The notes: generated by a model from the sequence alone, not told the origin. DNA of 43,037 nucleotides from Oscillospiraceae bacterium (GCA_017473225.1 JAFUMG010000040.1:1-43037), one strand, 5' to 3'; positions 31,687 to 40,446 are shown, numbered from the stretch's first letter. Made by a program: numbers and translations.

Positions 31687-32073
31687 TTGGAAACCGGTCT
31701 TTCAGACAAGGCAATTCAAGCGATCCGCCATTGCGGTGAGATTCCGTTGGCTGATGGTTATTATGATATTTCGCAGGGCATTGCTAAAGGCCTCTTAAAT
31801 CTTCTTTTGGAATCACAAGAATTTGGTTCCATAATGTATCAGCTCTATTCCTGCTATGCCGCTTTCTCCACAGTTGAAAACCCGGAATCGAAACGAACGG
31901 GAGCAGATATAATCGAAATGGAGAACTGCGCACAGGATGTGGGGATGATCGTACTGAACAATAATCAGGCAGCTGAGTTTTACGCTTCCGCTGCTGCAGA
32001 TCGCCTGAAACAATTTGCAATGACACAAATTGCAGATCTCGTGGATTCTCAGGAAGATACTGAGGAAGAATGA
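31687..32073 (+). CDS. Hypothetical helical protein upstream of the integrase
   Basis: 128 aa from a TTG; no ATG or GTG with a ribosome site is in frame, and the frame is open for about 90 nt more upstream. It may thus be 5'-truncated or start at an unusual codon. Acidic C-terminus (DSQEDTEEE). Looks helical (YYDISQGIAKGLLNLLLESQ). 34 nt before the integrase on the same strand. The family is not recognised. Confidence 0.5.
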   Translation: METGLSDKAIQAIRHCGEIPLADGYYDISQGIAKGLLNLLLESQEFGSIMYQLYSCYAAFSTVENPESKRTGADIIEMENCAQDVGMIVLNNNQAAEFYASAAADRLKQFAMTQIADLVDSQEDTEEE

Positions 32074-32107
32074 AGTTGATAATGCTGTTCACGAAGGAGG
32101 AATTTGC

Positions 32108-33394
32108 ATGGCATCAATCGAAGAACGGAACGGGAGTTACCGTATCACCGTCAGCACCGGCCGGGACATTTACGGGAAGAAACTGAGAGAACGCACCACA
32201 TTTACCCCGGATCCTTCTCTCACTCCGAAGAAGCGGCAAAAGGCCGTGGAGGAATTCGCCCGGCAGTTTGAGACCCAGGTTCAAAACGGCATGGCAATGG
32301 ATGGTCGAAAGGTCACGCTGAAAGAATTCACTGACCGTTGGCTAGAAGAATATGCACCCCAGAAACTTCAGCCGGGTACAGTGGAGAAATATCGGGACGA
32401 GCTGGACAAGATCCTTCCGGCGCTGGGCCACCTGAAATTATCAGAGCTGAAACCTCATAATCTGAATTCATTCTTTGTTTCCATGACGAAGGACGGGGCC
32501 AGAAAGGACGGCAAGGCCGGAGGCTATAGCAAAGGAAGCATCACTAAAACCCGGAATGTGCTGTCCTCCGTCCTGCGGACCGCCACCGAATGGGAGATCA
32601 TCGACAGAAACCCGCTGGATAAGGTTCGCCTGCAGGCAGAGGACGCAGCGGACAAGTTGAAATTCTTTACCCCCGAACAAGCCGCCACCTTCCTAGACTA
32701 TATCGAGCAGCCGTATACCGTGAAAACCAAAGGACACAGACGGGTGGATGATACCGGTAAGGCATATACCGTCGGTGACTATGAGCGGACAATGGAGATC
32801 CCGGAGCAGATCCGGGTGCTATTTAACCTGGCTATCTATGCCGGTCTGCGTAAGGGCGAATTGTTAGCTCTTGAATGGTCTGACATTGATTTCGAGAATG
32901 ATACCATCAGCGTATCAAAAGCAGTTTCCGTGGTGGCGGGCCAGCAGATTACAAAGGCCCCAAAAACAAAGAACTCCCGTCGGGTGGTTACGATCCCTCA
33001 TTTCCTGATACAGCGGCTCCGGGAGCTGCGCACGGCTCAACTGAAATACCGCCTGAGCCTAGGCGACTACTGGCAAGGCGATAACTGGGTATTTATCCAG
33101 ACCAACGGAAAGCAAATGTCTTATTCCACTCCGTACTCGGCGTTTCGTGACACGCTGGATCGTTACAATATTGGAAAGCCTGATACAGATCAGCTCCCAC
33201 TCATTCCTTTTCACGGACTCCGGCACACATCCGCCACGCTGCTGATTGCCGGTAAGCAAGATGTACGGACGGTATCTAGCCGGTTGGGCCATGCCCAGGC
33301 GTCAACCACCATGAATATCTATGCTCATGCGCTGCAGGAGACGGACCGCAAGGCCGCCACGGCGCTGGAAAATATGCTTGTAAAACAGGCCTGA
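32108..33394 (+). CDS. Tyrosine recombinase (integrase) of the element
   Basis: 428 aa from ATG 32108 with AGGAGG 7 nt upstream (a longer frame to 32030 overlaps the previous gene). N-terminal arm-binding segment (IEERNGSYRITVSTGRD), SAM-like core-binding domain at about 70-180, then the catalytic domain: Arg in AIYAGLRKGELLALEW, Lys region in TKNSRRVV, HGLRHTSATLL (His-x-x-Arg), LGHAQASTTMNIY with the nucleophile Tyr at about residue 405. All five motifs are intact, so excision and integration should be possible. It acts on the tRNA-Thr att sites 110 nt downstream. Confidence 0.95.
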   Translation: MASIEERNGSYRITVSTGRDIYGKKLRERTTFTPDPSLTPKKRQKAVEEFARQFETQVQNGMAMDGRKVTLKEFTDRWLEEYAPQKLQPGTVEKYRDELDKILPALGHLKLSELKPHNLNSFFVSMTKDGARKDGKAGGYSKGSITKTRNVLSSVLRTATEWEIIDRNPLDKVRLQAEDAADKLKFFTPEQAATFLDYIEQPYTVKTKGHRRVDDTGKAYTVGDYERTMEIPEQIRVLFNLAIYAGLRKGELLALEWSDIDFENDTISVSKAVSVVAGQQITKAPKTKNSRRVVTIPHFLIQRLRELRTAQLKYRLSLGDYWQGDNWVFIQTNGKQMSYSTPYSAFRDTLDRYNIGKPDTDQLPLIPFHGLRHTSATLLIAGKQDVRTVSSRLGHAQASTTMNIYAHALQETDRKAATALENMLVKQA

Positions 33395-33400
33395 AAAGCA

Positions 33401-33454
33401 AAAAATCCCGCTCCGGTCCCCAAATGGTCCCCATTTGAGCGTCCGGGCGGGTTT
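33401..33454 (+). terminator. Terminator of the integrase gene
   Basis: AAAATCCCGCTCCGG / CCGGGCGGGTTTT imperfect stem with an inner CAAATGG / CCATTTG stem, which also contains the GGTCCCC arm-type repeat. It ends in TTTT. Confidence 0.7.
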
Positions 33455-33471
33455 TGCTATAAAATGGAAAA

Positions 33472-33503
33472 GCCTAGAACCGATTGCGGCTCTAGGACTT
33501 TTT
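33472..33503 (-). terminator. New terminator of tRNA-Thr brought by the element
   Basis: CCTAGA / TCTAGG outer stem with CC / GG inner pairs; CTTTTCC follows on the minus strand and ACTTTTT on the plus strand. It lies just past the tRNA 3' end. Confidence 0.7.
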
Positions 33504-33504
33504 C

Positions 33505-33580
33505 TGGAGCTAGTGACCTGACTCGAACAGGCGACCTTCTCATTACGAGTGAGATGCACTACCGACTGTGCTACACTAGC
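33505..33580 (-). tRNA. tRNA-Thr (anticodon CGT), integration target
   Basis: 76 nt with encoded CCA. Acceptor GCTAGTG / CACTAGC, discriminator T, anticodon loop CTCGTAA between TCTCA and TGAGA. Its last 47 nt form the right att site and come from the element. Confidence 0.95.
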
Positions 33581-33665
33581 AGGATCTAACCCGGTTATTA
33601 TACAGATTTTCTTCTGAAATGTCAACTGCTATTTCGCCGATCCGCGAAAATTGTGCGCCGCGTCA

Positions 33666-34265
33666 TCAGTCGGGGACATGACTGACATAGGTCCCCATGA
33701 TCATGGATATCCCCGTTCCCAGGGACTCCCCATCGATGGCGCCCACATACCGGGCCACCAGGACGCCTTCGGCGTCAATGAACCAAGTGGTGGGGATGGA
33801 GGAGACGCCATAGGCGTTGGCGGCTTCGCTGGCCGTATCGAAATACACCGGGAAGGTATAGTCCGTGCCCGCCAGGAATTCCTGGGCGGACTCCAGCGTC
33901 TCATAAGAGCCGTCGGTGAGGTTCACCATCAGAAACTGGATCTCATCCTGCCATTCCTGATAGGCTTCCTCCAGCTCGGGCATTTCGCTCTTGCAGGGGC
34001 CGCACCAGCTGGCCCAGAAATTCAGAAGGACGGGCTTTCCCACGAAGTCAGACAGCTTCACCTCATTGCCCTCGGCGTCCACCACCATAAAGTCCGGGGC
34101 GTAGGCCTTCTCCGGCTCAGTGGCTTCTGTCGGTTCCGTAGCCTGCGCGGTTTCCGTCTGGACGGTCTCCGCCGCCGTGGGCTCCGTTTCCACAGGCTGC
34201 TCCTGGGCCGCGCAGCCGCACAGCAGCAGGACCAGCATCATCAGCATCCATATTTTCTTCATCAT
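33666..34265 (-). CDS. TlpA/ResA-like thioredoxin-fold lipoprotein
   Basis: 199 aa. A signal peptide ends at a lipobox (LLLCGC), then a Thr/Glu/Pro-rich spacer (residues about 25-50). The thioredoxin fold follows with the active site WASWCGPC (Cys pair near residues 87-90) and the cis-Pro loop SSIPTTWFID. Membrane-anchored outside the cell, it would reduce or form disulfides, for example on apocytochromes or peroxides (AhpC/TSA-Redoxin family). AAGGAG precedes the ATG. Third gene of a leftward run with the carboxypeptidase-like and UDG genes. Confidence 0.9.
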   Translation of the reverse strand: MMKKIWMLMMLVLLLCGCAAQEQPVETEPTAAETVQTETAQATEPTEATEPEKAYAPDFMVVDAEGNEVKLSDFVGKPVLLNFWASWCGPCKSEMPELEEAYQEWQDEIQFLMVNLTDGSYETLESAQEFLAGTDYTFPVYFDTASEAANAYGVSSIPTTWFIDAEGVLVARYVGAIDGESLGTGISMIMGTYVSHVPD

Positions 34266-34274
34266 CGAAACTCC

Positions 34275-34838
34275 TTATATTCTGGCGCCCGTTTCCCGGA
34301 TCTTCTCCCGGAGGGACAGCAGATCATCAAAGGTCTCCGGCCGCTTGCTCACATCCCGCAGCAGCGCCGAGGGGTGGTACATGGCGGACATCCAGACGCC
34401 GTTCTTCCGCACCCAGGTGCCGTGCTCCCGGGTGATGCGGAAATCCGGGTCGATCAGCCGCTTTGCCGCCACCCGGCCCAGGCAGACAATGATCTTGGGC
34501 CGGACCAGCGCCACCTGATTGCGCAGGTAGTCGATGCAGGCGTCCTGCTCCGTCTCCAGCGGGTCCCGGTTCCGGGGCGGGCGGCATTTGACGATATTGG
34601 CGATATAGCAGTTCTCCCGGCCCAGATCAATGATGGACAGCATATCGTCCAGCAGATGGCCGGCGGCGCCCACGAAGGGCTCGCCCTTCAGATCCTCCTG
34701 CTCGCCGGGGCCCTCGCCCACGAACATCACGTCCGCGTCCCTCGGGCCGACGCCGAAGGCCACATTATGCCGTGTTTCGCACAGGCCGCAGCGGGTGCAG
34801 CCCAGGCAGGTCCGTTCCAGAGATTCCCAATCCATCAT
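34275..34838 (-). CDS. Uracil-DNA glycosylase, family 4/5 type
   Basis: 187 aa. N-terminal [4Fe-4S] ligands CLGCTRCGLC and further Cys near IVKCRPP. Motif A GEGPGEQED and motif B HPSALL are family 4 marks. Removes uracil from DNA. GGAG about 9 nt upstream of the ATG, 1 nt after the upstream stop. The second UDG superfamily enzyme in this window (the other is at 21081-21575). Confidence 0.92.
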   Translation of the reverse strand: MMDWESLERTCLGCTRCGLCETRHNVAFGVGPRDADVMFVGEGPGEQEDLKGEPFVGAAGHLLDDMLSIIDLGRENCYIANIVKCRPPRNRDPLETEQDACIDYLRNQVALVRPKIIVCLGRVAAKRLIDPDFRITREHGTWVRKNGVWMSAMYHPSALLRDVSKRPETFDDLLSLREKIRETGARI

Positions 34839-34839
34839 G

Positions 34840-36327
34840 TCAGCGGCTCCTTCTGCGGTTCTTTCTTCTTCTGCGGCGGCGGTTTCTGGCGATGGTCCGG
34901 CGCAGGTTGTTGACGAACAGATAGATCACCAGCGGCACCAGGACCACCAGACAGGCGACTCCCAGGAAGGAGAGGATGTCCGACAGGTTGGAGTCATCAC
35001 GGGTGGCCGTGCTCCGGATATCCAGCTCCGATTCCGCCGTGGACCGGACCGAGGACATGGCGTAAAGCTCCGTCTCCGCGATGCAGGAGGTGCGGTACCA
35101 GATCTGCAGGGTCGCGATCTGCTGATCCAGCTTGACGGGCGCGATGAGACCACCGCCCGTGACGCTGTATTTCAGGATCAGGTTGTCCAGCCTGGCGTCC
35201 GCCGGCAGCACCGCGTCCATGGAGGTATGGGTCTGGCCCACCACCTGGTTCTCGCCGCCGGCTACGGTAAACTGGCTCATGGACTGGCCCTCATGGAGGA
35301 GGCGGCAGACCTTATAGCCGTCGAAGCTGAAATCCATCAGCTCCATGACCTCTTCAAAGTTGCCATAGTAGGTAACGTTGCCGTAATCATTATAGATTCT
35401 GGTGCCGCCCATGACCACACAGATCAGGGACAGGCCGTTGCGCTCCGCCGTACAGACCACATGGGCGCCGGTGCTGGCGGAATAGGACTGCTTACCGGCG
35501 GTGACATCCTTATAATTCAGCTTGGGGACGATGGTCTGCTCCCGCAGATAGTTGGTGGACTTCAGCTCCCGCTTCTCGGATTTATTGGTTGCCGGCACAT
35601 CATAGCTGTTGGCGGCAAAGAGCTCCGCGAAGGTGCTGTTGCGCATGCAGTATTCCATGATGCGGACCATATCCCGGGCGGTGGTGCACTGATTGGCGTC
35701 ACTCTGGCCGTGGCAGTTGGTAAAGACCGTGCTGAGACAGCCGATCTGGCTGGCGTACTGGTTCATCTCGATGACGAAGGAGGTCTCGTTGCCGGAGATA
35801 TGCTCGGCGATGGTGATGGCCGCGTCGTTGGCGGAGCCCAGCACCATGCAGTACAGTAGGTCCCGGAGGGTCATGACCTCCCCTTCCTTCAGCTTCTGGT
35901 TCAGAGCGCCGGCGGGAAGGCTGGAATAATTACGGGTGCTGATGGTCACCTCGTCATCCAGATTGCCCTTCTCGATGGCCACGATGGCCGTCATGATCAT
36001 GTTCAGACCGCCGGGGGACATCTTCATATCCGGGTTGTAGGCATAGATGACGGTTCCGGTATTCTCTTCAAAAACAAAGGCCGACTGGGCGGATTCCAGC
36101 ATCCGCTCGCTGCCGCCCAGGGGCACCTGGGCCTCAATGGTCCGGCAGCCGCTGGTCACGGAAGCCGTGCCGTAGGCCACCACCGGGGCTGTTTCTTCCA
36201 CCGCCGGTTCGGCGGTGGTCTCCTGGACCGTCTGAGCCGTGGGGTCCTCCGTTTCCGACGCGTAGGCCGGGAAGCAAAGGCACAGCAGCGTCAGCAGCGC
36301 CAGAAGGAAAGCTGATATTTTTTTCAT
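34840..36327 (-). CDS. Peptidase S11 (D-Ala-D-Ala carboxypeptidase)-like protein with lost catalytic motifs
   Basis: 495 aa from the ATG at 36327 (GAGGTAG before it). Signal peptide (LLALLTLLCLCFPAYA), PBP-like domain at about 70-290, a beta-rich domain, then a C-terminal membrane helix and a basic tail (RRRRRKNRRRSR-like). The SxxK motif that should precede IMTA reads GLNM, so both nucleophile Ser and Lys are gone. SxN is kept (SAND). KTG reads KQS. The protein should therefore bind but not cleave peptidoglycan. It seems a membrane-anchored cell-wall pseudoenzyme. Confidence 0.85.
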   Translation of the reverse strand: MKKISAFLLALLTLLCLCFPAYASETEDPTAQTVQETTAEPAVEETAPVVAYGTASVTSGCRTIEAQVPLGGSERMLESAQSAFVFEENTGTVIYAYNPDMKMSPGGLNMIMTAIVAIEKGNLDDEVTISTRNYSSLPAGALNQKLKEGEVMTLRDLLYCMVLGSANDAAITIAEHISGNETSFVIEMNQYASQIGCLSTVFTNCHGQSDANQCTTARDMVRIMEYCMRNSTFAELFAANSYDVPATNKSEKRELKSTNYLREQTIVPKLNYKDVTAGKQSYSASTGAHVVCTAERNGLSLICVVMGGTRIYNDYGNVTYYGNFEEVMELMDFSFDGYKVCRLLHEGQSMSQFTVAGGENQVVGQTHTSMDAVLPADARLDNLILKYSVTGGGLIAPVKLDQQIATLQIWYRTSCIAETELYAMSSVRSTAESELDIRSTATRDDSNLSDILSFLGVACLVVLVPLVIYLFVNNLRRTIARNRRRRRRKNRRRSR

Positions 36328-36357
36328 AAAACTACCTCGATACATCGGTCACCGGAC

Positions 36358-36386
36358 TTGTCCGGAGGGAAAAAGTCGTGTATAAT
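36358..36386 (+). promoter_or_regulatory. Promoter of the comEA-like/two-component operon
   Basis: -35 TTGTCC (36358-36363), 17-nt spacer, -10 TATAAT (36381-36386). The first start codon is at 36454. Confidence 0.7.
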
Positions 36387-36453
36387 AAACCCAAACAGTG
36401 GCTTATATTATATCAGCTTTTCCCTTGGTAGTCAATGCGGGAGGGTGATTCCA

Positions 36454-36825
36454 ATGAAAAAACCGCGCGTCTCCCTTCTGGTGATCATCACCTGCATCTT
36501 CGCTGCGTTTCTGGCGGGCTTCTTCGCCGGACGCAATGTCAACAGGACCCCGGTCCGGATCAGCGCCGTCGCCTCCGCCCCCGCGGCGGAAGAAACGGCA
36601 GCGGCAAGCGCCGCGCCCACGGAGGCCCCCATCGTCGACATCAATACGGCCACCCCGGAGCAGCTTCAGGCCCTCCCGGGCATCGGCGAGGTCCTGGCCC
36701 GGCGGATCATCGACTACAGAACGGAATACGGCCCCTTCCGGTCCGCCGGGGACCTGCTGGCTGTCAGCGGCATCGGCGAAAAGAAGCTGGAAGCGATTCT
36801 CGACCTGATCACAGTAGGAGGATAA
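36454..36825 (+). CDS. ComEA-like helix-hairpin-helix DNA-binding protein
   Basis: 123 aa from ATG 36454 (GGGAGGGTG upstream). Membrane anchor at residues about 8-27 (VSLLVIITCIFAAFLAGFF), an Ala/Pro-rich spacer, then a duplicated helix-hairpin-helix domain: DINTATPEQLQALPGIGEVLA and DLLAVSGIGEKKLEAIL. Membrane-bound DNA binding fits a role in DNA uptake. ComEC and other competence genes are not in the window. Directly upstream of the response regulator, so probably in the same operon. Confidence 0.9.
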   Translation: MKKPRVSLLVIITCIFAAFLAGFFAGRNVNRTPVRISAVASAPAAEETAAASAAPTEAPIVDINTATPEQLQALPGIGEVLARRIIDYRTEYGPFRSAGDLLAVSGIGEKKLEAILDLITVGG

Positions 36826-36828
36826 AGA

Positions 36829-37518
36829 ATGAAAATATTGGTTGTGGACGACGAAGCGCTGCTGGTCAAGGGCATCCGCTTCAACCTGCAGAATGAAGGC
36901 TATGAGGTCATCACCGGCTCCAACGGTCTGGAAGCGGTGCAGCTGGTCCGGGAGCAGGAGCCCGACCTGGTGGTGCTGGATGTGATGATGCCGGAAATGG
37001 ACGGCCTGACCGCCTGCGGCAAGATCCGGGAATTCTCCGACGTGCCCATCATCATGCTCACCGCCAAGACCGACGATATGGACAAGCTCCTGGGCTTCGA
37101 CCATGGTGTGGACGATTACCTCACCAAGCCCTTCAATATTCTGGAGCTGAAGGCCCGGATCCGGGCTTTGCTGCGCCGGGCAGGCTCCCACACCGCGAAA
37201 AAGGAGGAGCCCGCGGCGAACACCCTGTCCATCAGCTCCATCACCCTGGACCTGGACGCCCGGAACGCCTACAGGGCTGGAACGCTGGTGGACCTGACCG
37301 CCAAAGAATTCGACGTCATCGAGTTCCTCATGCGCAATCCCAACCGGGTCTACTCCCGGGAGGCTCTGCTGGACACCATCTGGGCCTATGAATACCGCAG
37401 CGACATCCGCACCGTGGATGTCCACATCCGAAGACTCCGGGAGAAGCTGGAGGAGAATCCGGCGGAACCCAAACACATTTTGACGAAGTGGGGCGTTGGC
37501 TATTATTTCCGCAAATGA
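36829..37518 (+). CDS. OmpR/PhoB-family response regulator
   Basis: 229 aa. Receiver domain with the acid pocket D7 and D8, phosphoacceptor D51 (VVLDVMMPEMDG), Thr in MLTAK and Lys in TKPFNI; then a winged-helix DNA-binding domain (LTAKEFDVIEFLMRN, RTVDVHIRRLREKL). The GGAGG site overlaps the end of the ComEA-like gene, 3 nt away. The next gene is the partner kinase, whose start overlaps by 23 nt. Confidence 0.95.
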   Translation: MKILVVDDEALLVKGIRFNLQNEGYEVITGSNGLEAVQLVREQEPDLVVLDVMMPEMDGLTACGKIREFSDVPIIMLTAKTDDMDKLLGFDHGVDDYLTKPFNILELKARIRALLRRAGSHTAKKEEPAANTLSISSITLDLDARNAYRAGTLVDLTAKEFDVIEFLMRNPNRVYSREALLDTIWAYEYRSDIRTVDVHIRRLREKLEENPAEPKHILTKWGVGYYFRK

Positions 37519-38947
37519 TACGCCGGTCTACCGCCGGTATTCCAATACGCAGATCCGCTACGCGGTGGTCTATCTGGTGATCACCACGGTGGTTTTGCTG
37601 TTTCTGAACTTTTTCTGCTCCAAGACCAGTCAGGACCTGTTTTATGAGAGCAAAAAGAACTCCATGATCGAAAAATGCCTGCTGGCCGCCGACGAGATCT
37701 CCAAGCTGGAGGTCCTTAACAGCACCACCGTCACCAACACGGTGGAGCAGCTGGGCAGTCTGAAGGTCACCCGGCTGATCGTGACGGATCAGAACGGCCT
37801 GATCCTCTACGACAGCAGCGGCACCGACACCGGCCGCTACGCCCTGTTATCGGAGATCGTCCAGGCCATGGACGGCAAGGGCTACGATGTATTCACCTGC
37901 CACTACCAGTACAGCAACGGCTCCATCCAGTCCCACGCCGCCACGCCGGTGGTCTCCTACGGCACCCGGCTGGGCTGCGTCTATATGATGGAATACGACA
38001 CCTCCCAGGGCCGCCTGATCAAGTCCCTGCAGGACAATGTGCTGCGGATCACCGTGGTGCTGGAAGTGGTGCTGATCCTCTTCTCCCTGTTCTTCTCCAA
38101 TACCTTCTCACGGCGGCTGCGGCAGATCATGGCCTCCATGCGGATCATCCAGCAGGGCGATTACACCCACAAGGTCCGGCTGGGCGGCCACGACGAGCTG
38201 ACCTTCCTGGGAGACGAATTCAACGACCTGACGGAAAAGCTCCAAACCTCGGAGCAGAAGCGCCGCCGGTTTGTCTCCGATGCCTCCCACGAGCTGAAGA
38301 CGCCCCTGGCGTCCATCAAGCTGCTGGCGGACTCCATCCTGCAAAATGACATGGATATGGAGACCGTCCGGGAATTCGTCGGCGACATCGGCGACGAAGC
38401 AGAGCGGCTGAACCGCATGACCGCCAAGCTCCTGTCCCTGACCAAGGTGGACGGCCGGGTGGATGAGGACTGCGAGATCATCGATGTGGCGCCCACGGTG
38501 GAACGGGTGGTGCGGATGCTCTCCACCATCGCCGCCCAAAACGACATCACGATGGAGGTCCGCCTGGAGGACCACTGCCCCATTTTGATCCTGGAGGACG
38601 ACCTGTACCAGATCGCCTTCAACCTCATCGAAAACGGCATCAAATACAACATGCCCGGCGGCAGGCTCACCGTGACCCTCCGCCGCCAGGAGGAGAACGC
38701 GGTGCTGATGATCTCCGACACCGGCGTCGGCATCCCGGAGGATGCCCTGGACCACATCTTCGAGCGCTTCTACCGGGTGGACAAGGCCCGCTCCCGGGCC
38801 ACCGGCGGCAGCGGCCTGGGTCTTGCCATCGTCCGGGCCATCGTCCAGCGGAACAAGGGCGAGATCTTCGTGGAAAGCACCGTCGGTCAGGGCACCACCT
38901 TCATCGTCAGCTTTCCCCTGTTCGATACGGAGGAGGATGAAGCATGA
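37496..38947 (+). CDS. Sensor histidine kinase
   Basis: 483 aa from a TTG at 37496; no better in-frame start is available before the first helix. Two membrane helices (residues about 22-40 and 184-201) flank an extracellular sensor domain. A HAMP segment, HisKA with H265 (VSDASHELKTPL) and an ATP-binding domain follow (NLIENGIKYN, DTGVGIP, GGSGLGLAIV). It would phosphorylate the response regulator. PhoR/WalK-like layout; the signal is unknown. Confidence 0.93.
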   Translation: MAIISANDTPVYRRYSNTQIRYAVVYLVITTVVLLFLNFFCSKTSQDLFYESKKNSMIEKCLLAADEISKLEVLNSTTVTNTVEQLGSLKVTRLIVTDQNGLILYDSSGTDTGRYALLSEIVQAMDGKGYDVFTCHYQYSNGSIQSHAATPVVSYGTRLGCVYMMEYDTSQGRLIKSLQDNVLRITVVLEVVLILFSLFFSNTFSRRLRQIMASMRIIQQGDYTHKVRLGGHDELTFLGDEFNDLTEKLQTSEQKRRRFVSDASHELKTPLASIKLLADSILQNDMDMETVREFVGDIGDEAERLNRMTAKLLSLTKVDGRVDEDCEIIDVAPTVERVVRMLSTIAAQNDITMEVRLEDHCPILILEDDLYQIAFNLIENGIKYNMPGGRLTVTLRRQEENAVLMISDTGVGIPEDALDHIFERFYRVDKARSRATGGSGLGLAIVRAIVQRNKGEIFVESTVGQGTTFIVSFPLFDTEEDEA

Positions 38948-39447
38948 AACGTTTTCTTTCCGCCGCGCTGCTCCTGCTGACGCTCCACGGCCTGTGTGGC
39001 TGTCATTTCCTGCGGGATAGCGGGGATACCGTTTCCTTCTATTACCGGCGGCAGCCGGAAGCCATTTCCCACGGTCAGGAGGACGGGGTCATTGCCCCGG
39101 AAACCCGGGAGATCTCCGGCGGCCGGGATAACCTGAAATATCTGCTGGCTCTGTACTTCCGGGGGCCCATGGACACGTCGCTGACCTCCCCCTTCCCCGC
39201 AGGCACCAATTTGGCGGACCTGCGCTGGGAGGATGCCACGCTGGTACTGACCTTAAATTCCGCACCGGAACAGCTGGCGGATATGGATCTGACCATTGCC
39301 TGCACCTGTCTGGCCAAAACCTGCTTCGGCCTGTCCGAAGCGGAGCAGATCCTGATCGAGACCTCAGAAGGGGCTCCCGGCATCACCATGACCCGGGACA
39401 GCTTCCTGATGACCGACCTCGTCCCGGAAACTAATCCTACAGAATAA
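38944..39447 (+). CDS. GerMN-like lipoprotein
   Basis: 167 aa. ATGA overlap with the kinase stop. Signal peptide with lipobox LCGC. The mature part (NLKYLLALYFRGP, LADLRWEDATLVLTLNS, DLTIACTCLAKTCFGL) fits the GerMN (sporulation/germination) fold. Extracellular face. Its coupling to the kinase suggests a role in signal sensing or the kinase regulon, as for LpqB-like proteins near MtrB; inference. Confidence 0.75.
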   Translation: MKRFLSAALLLLTLHGLCGCHFLRDSGDTVSFYYRRQPEAISHGQEDGVIAPETREISGGRDNLKYLLALYFRGPMDTSLTSPFPAGTNLADLRWEDATLVLTLNSAPEQLADMDLTIACTCLAKTCFGLSEAEQILIETSEGAPGITMTRDSFLMTDLVPETNPTE

Positions 39448-39462
39448 TTTCGGAGGAATAAC

Positions 39463-40224
39463 ATGAAATTTATCTCCTGGAACGTCAACGGCCTGCGCGC
39501 CTGCATGGGCAAGGGCTGGCAGGACTTCTTCGACGCCCAAAACGCCGACTTCTTCTGCCTGCAGGAAACCAAGCTGCAGGCAGGGCAGATCGAGCTTTCC
39601 CTGCCCGGTTATGAGCAGTACTGGAACTACGCCGAGAAAAAGGGCTATTCCGGCACCGCCATTTTTGCGAAACACACGCCCCTGTCCGTCAGATACGGCC
39701 TGGGCATCGGGGAGCTGGACACGGAAGGCCGGCTCATCACCCTGGAATACCCGGAATTCTACCTCGTCACCTGCTACACCCCCAACGCCCAGCGGGAGCT
39801 GGCCCGGATCGACCACCGCTTAAAGTGGGACGACGCCTTCCAGGCATACCTGTCCGGGCTGGACAAAGAGAAGCCCGTCATCGTCTGCGGTGATCTGAAT
39901 GTTGCCCATCAGGAGATCGACCTGAAGAACCCCAAAACGAACCGGGGCAACGCGGGCTTCTCCGACGAGGAGCGGGAGAGCTTTACGAAGACCCTGTCCG
40001 CTGGCTTTACCGACTCCTTCCGCCATCTGAACCCCGATGCCACCGGGGCCTATACCTGGTGGAGCTACATGTTCAAGGCCCGGGAAAAGAACGCCGGCTG
40101 GCGCATCGACTATTTCCTGGTCTCCGACCGCTGGAAGGACAAGATCACCGCCGCCCCCATTTACAGCGACATCATGGGCTCCGACCACTGCCCGGTGGGA
40201 CTGGAATTGGATATTGGAGGATAA
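39463..40224 (+). CDS. xth: Exodeoxyribonuclease III (AP endonuclease, ExoA/Xth)
   Basis: 253 aa, normal length. Catalytic set: N in [10 protein letters not shown] in LQETKL, Asp/Asn in [22 protein letters not shown], and the terminal [11 protein letters not shown] with His. Cleaves at abasic sites and degrades 3' ends, working with the uracil/hypoxanthine glycosylases. GGAGG about 8 nt from the ATG; 15 nt after the GerMN gene. Confidence 0.95.
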   Translation: MKFISWNVNGLRACMGKGWQDFFDAQNADFFCLQETKLQAGQIELSLPGYEQYWNYAEKKGYSGTAIFAKHTPLSVRYGLGIGELDTEGRLITLEYPEFYLVTCYTPNAQRELARIDHRLKWDDAFQAYLSGLDKEKPVIVCGDLNVAHQEIDLKNPKTNRGNAGFSDEERESFTKTLSAGFTDSFRHLNPDATGAYTWWSYMFKAREKNAGWRIDYFLVSDRWKDKITAAPIYSDIMGSDHCPVGLELDIGG

Positions 40225-40253
40225 CAGCGTTTAATGTTCTGTTACACATCGCG

Positions 40254-40369
40254 GCTGTCATCCCGAGCGGAATGAAATGGAGTCGAGGGATCTACGCACT
40301 TCGTTGAGATTTGCAGTAAAATCGGTGCCAAGATCCCTCAACTCGCTGACGCTCGCTCGGGATGACAGC
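40254..40369. repeat. MITE-like element with terminal inverted repeats
   Basis: Ends CTGTCATCCCGAGCG and CGCTCGGGATGACAG are perfect inverted repeats of 15 bp. Internal GAGGGATCT / AGATCCCTC also pair. About 116 bp, no ORF. Elements with TGTCATCC ends are common in gut Firmicutes (recollection). Confidence 0.75.
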
Positions 40370-40446
40370 GTTGTTGGTAATTTGCAGACTGTACGATAAA
40401 CTACATTTTGAAACCACAAACCCCGACAACGATATACCGCAGCCCC

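Larger units (their letters stand above)
27385..33551 (+). mobile_element. 6.1 kb integrative element in tRNA-Thr(CGT)
   Basis: Bounded by 47-bp direct repeats from the tRNA 3' end. A tyrosine integrase lies next to the intact tRNA. Arm-type repeats are visible: ACCGTTTTGTG repeated and GGTCCCCATTTGGTCCCC near 27520-27570; related GGTCCCCAAATGGTCCCC near 33415-33432. Cargo: four small leftward ORFs, a ribbon-helix-helix/nuclease pair, HTH protein, sigma factor, two further small ORFs. No relaxase, coupling protein, primase/helicase, capsid or portal genes. By eye, GC is lower than the flanks. Confidence 0.9.
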
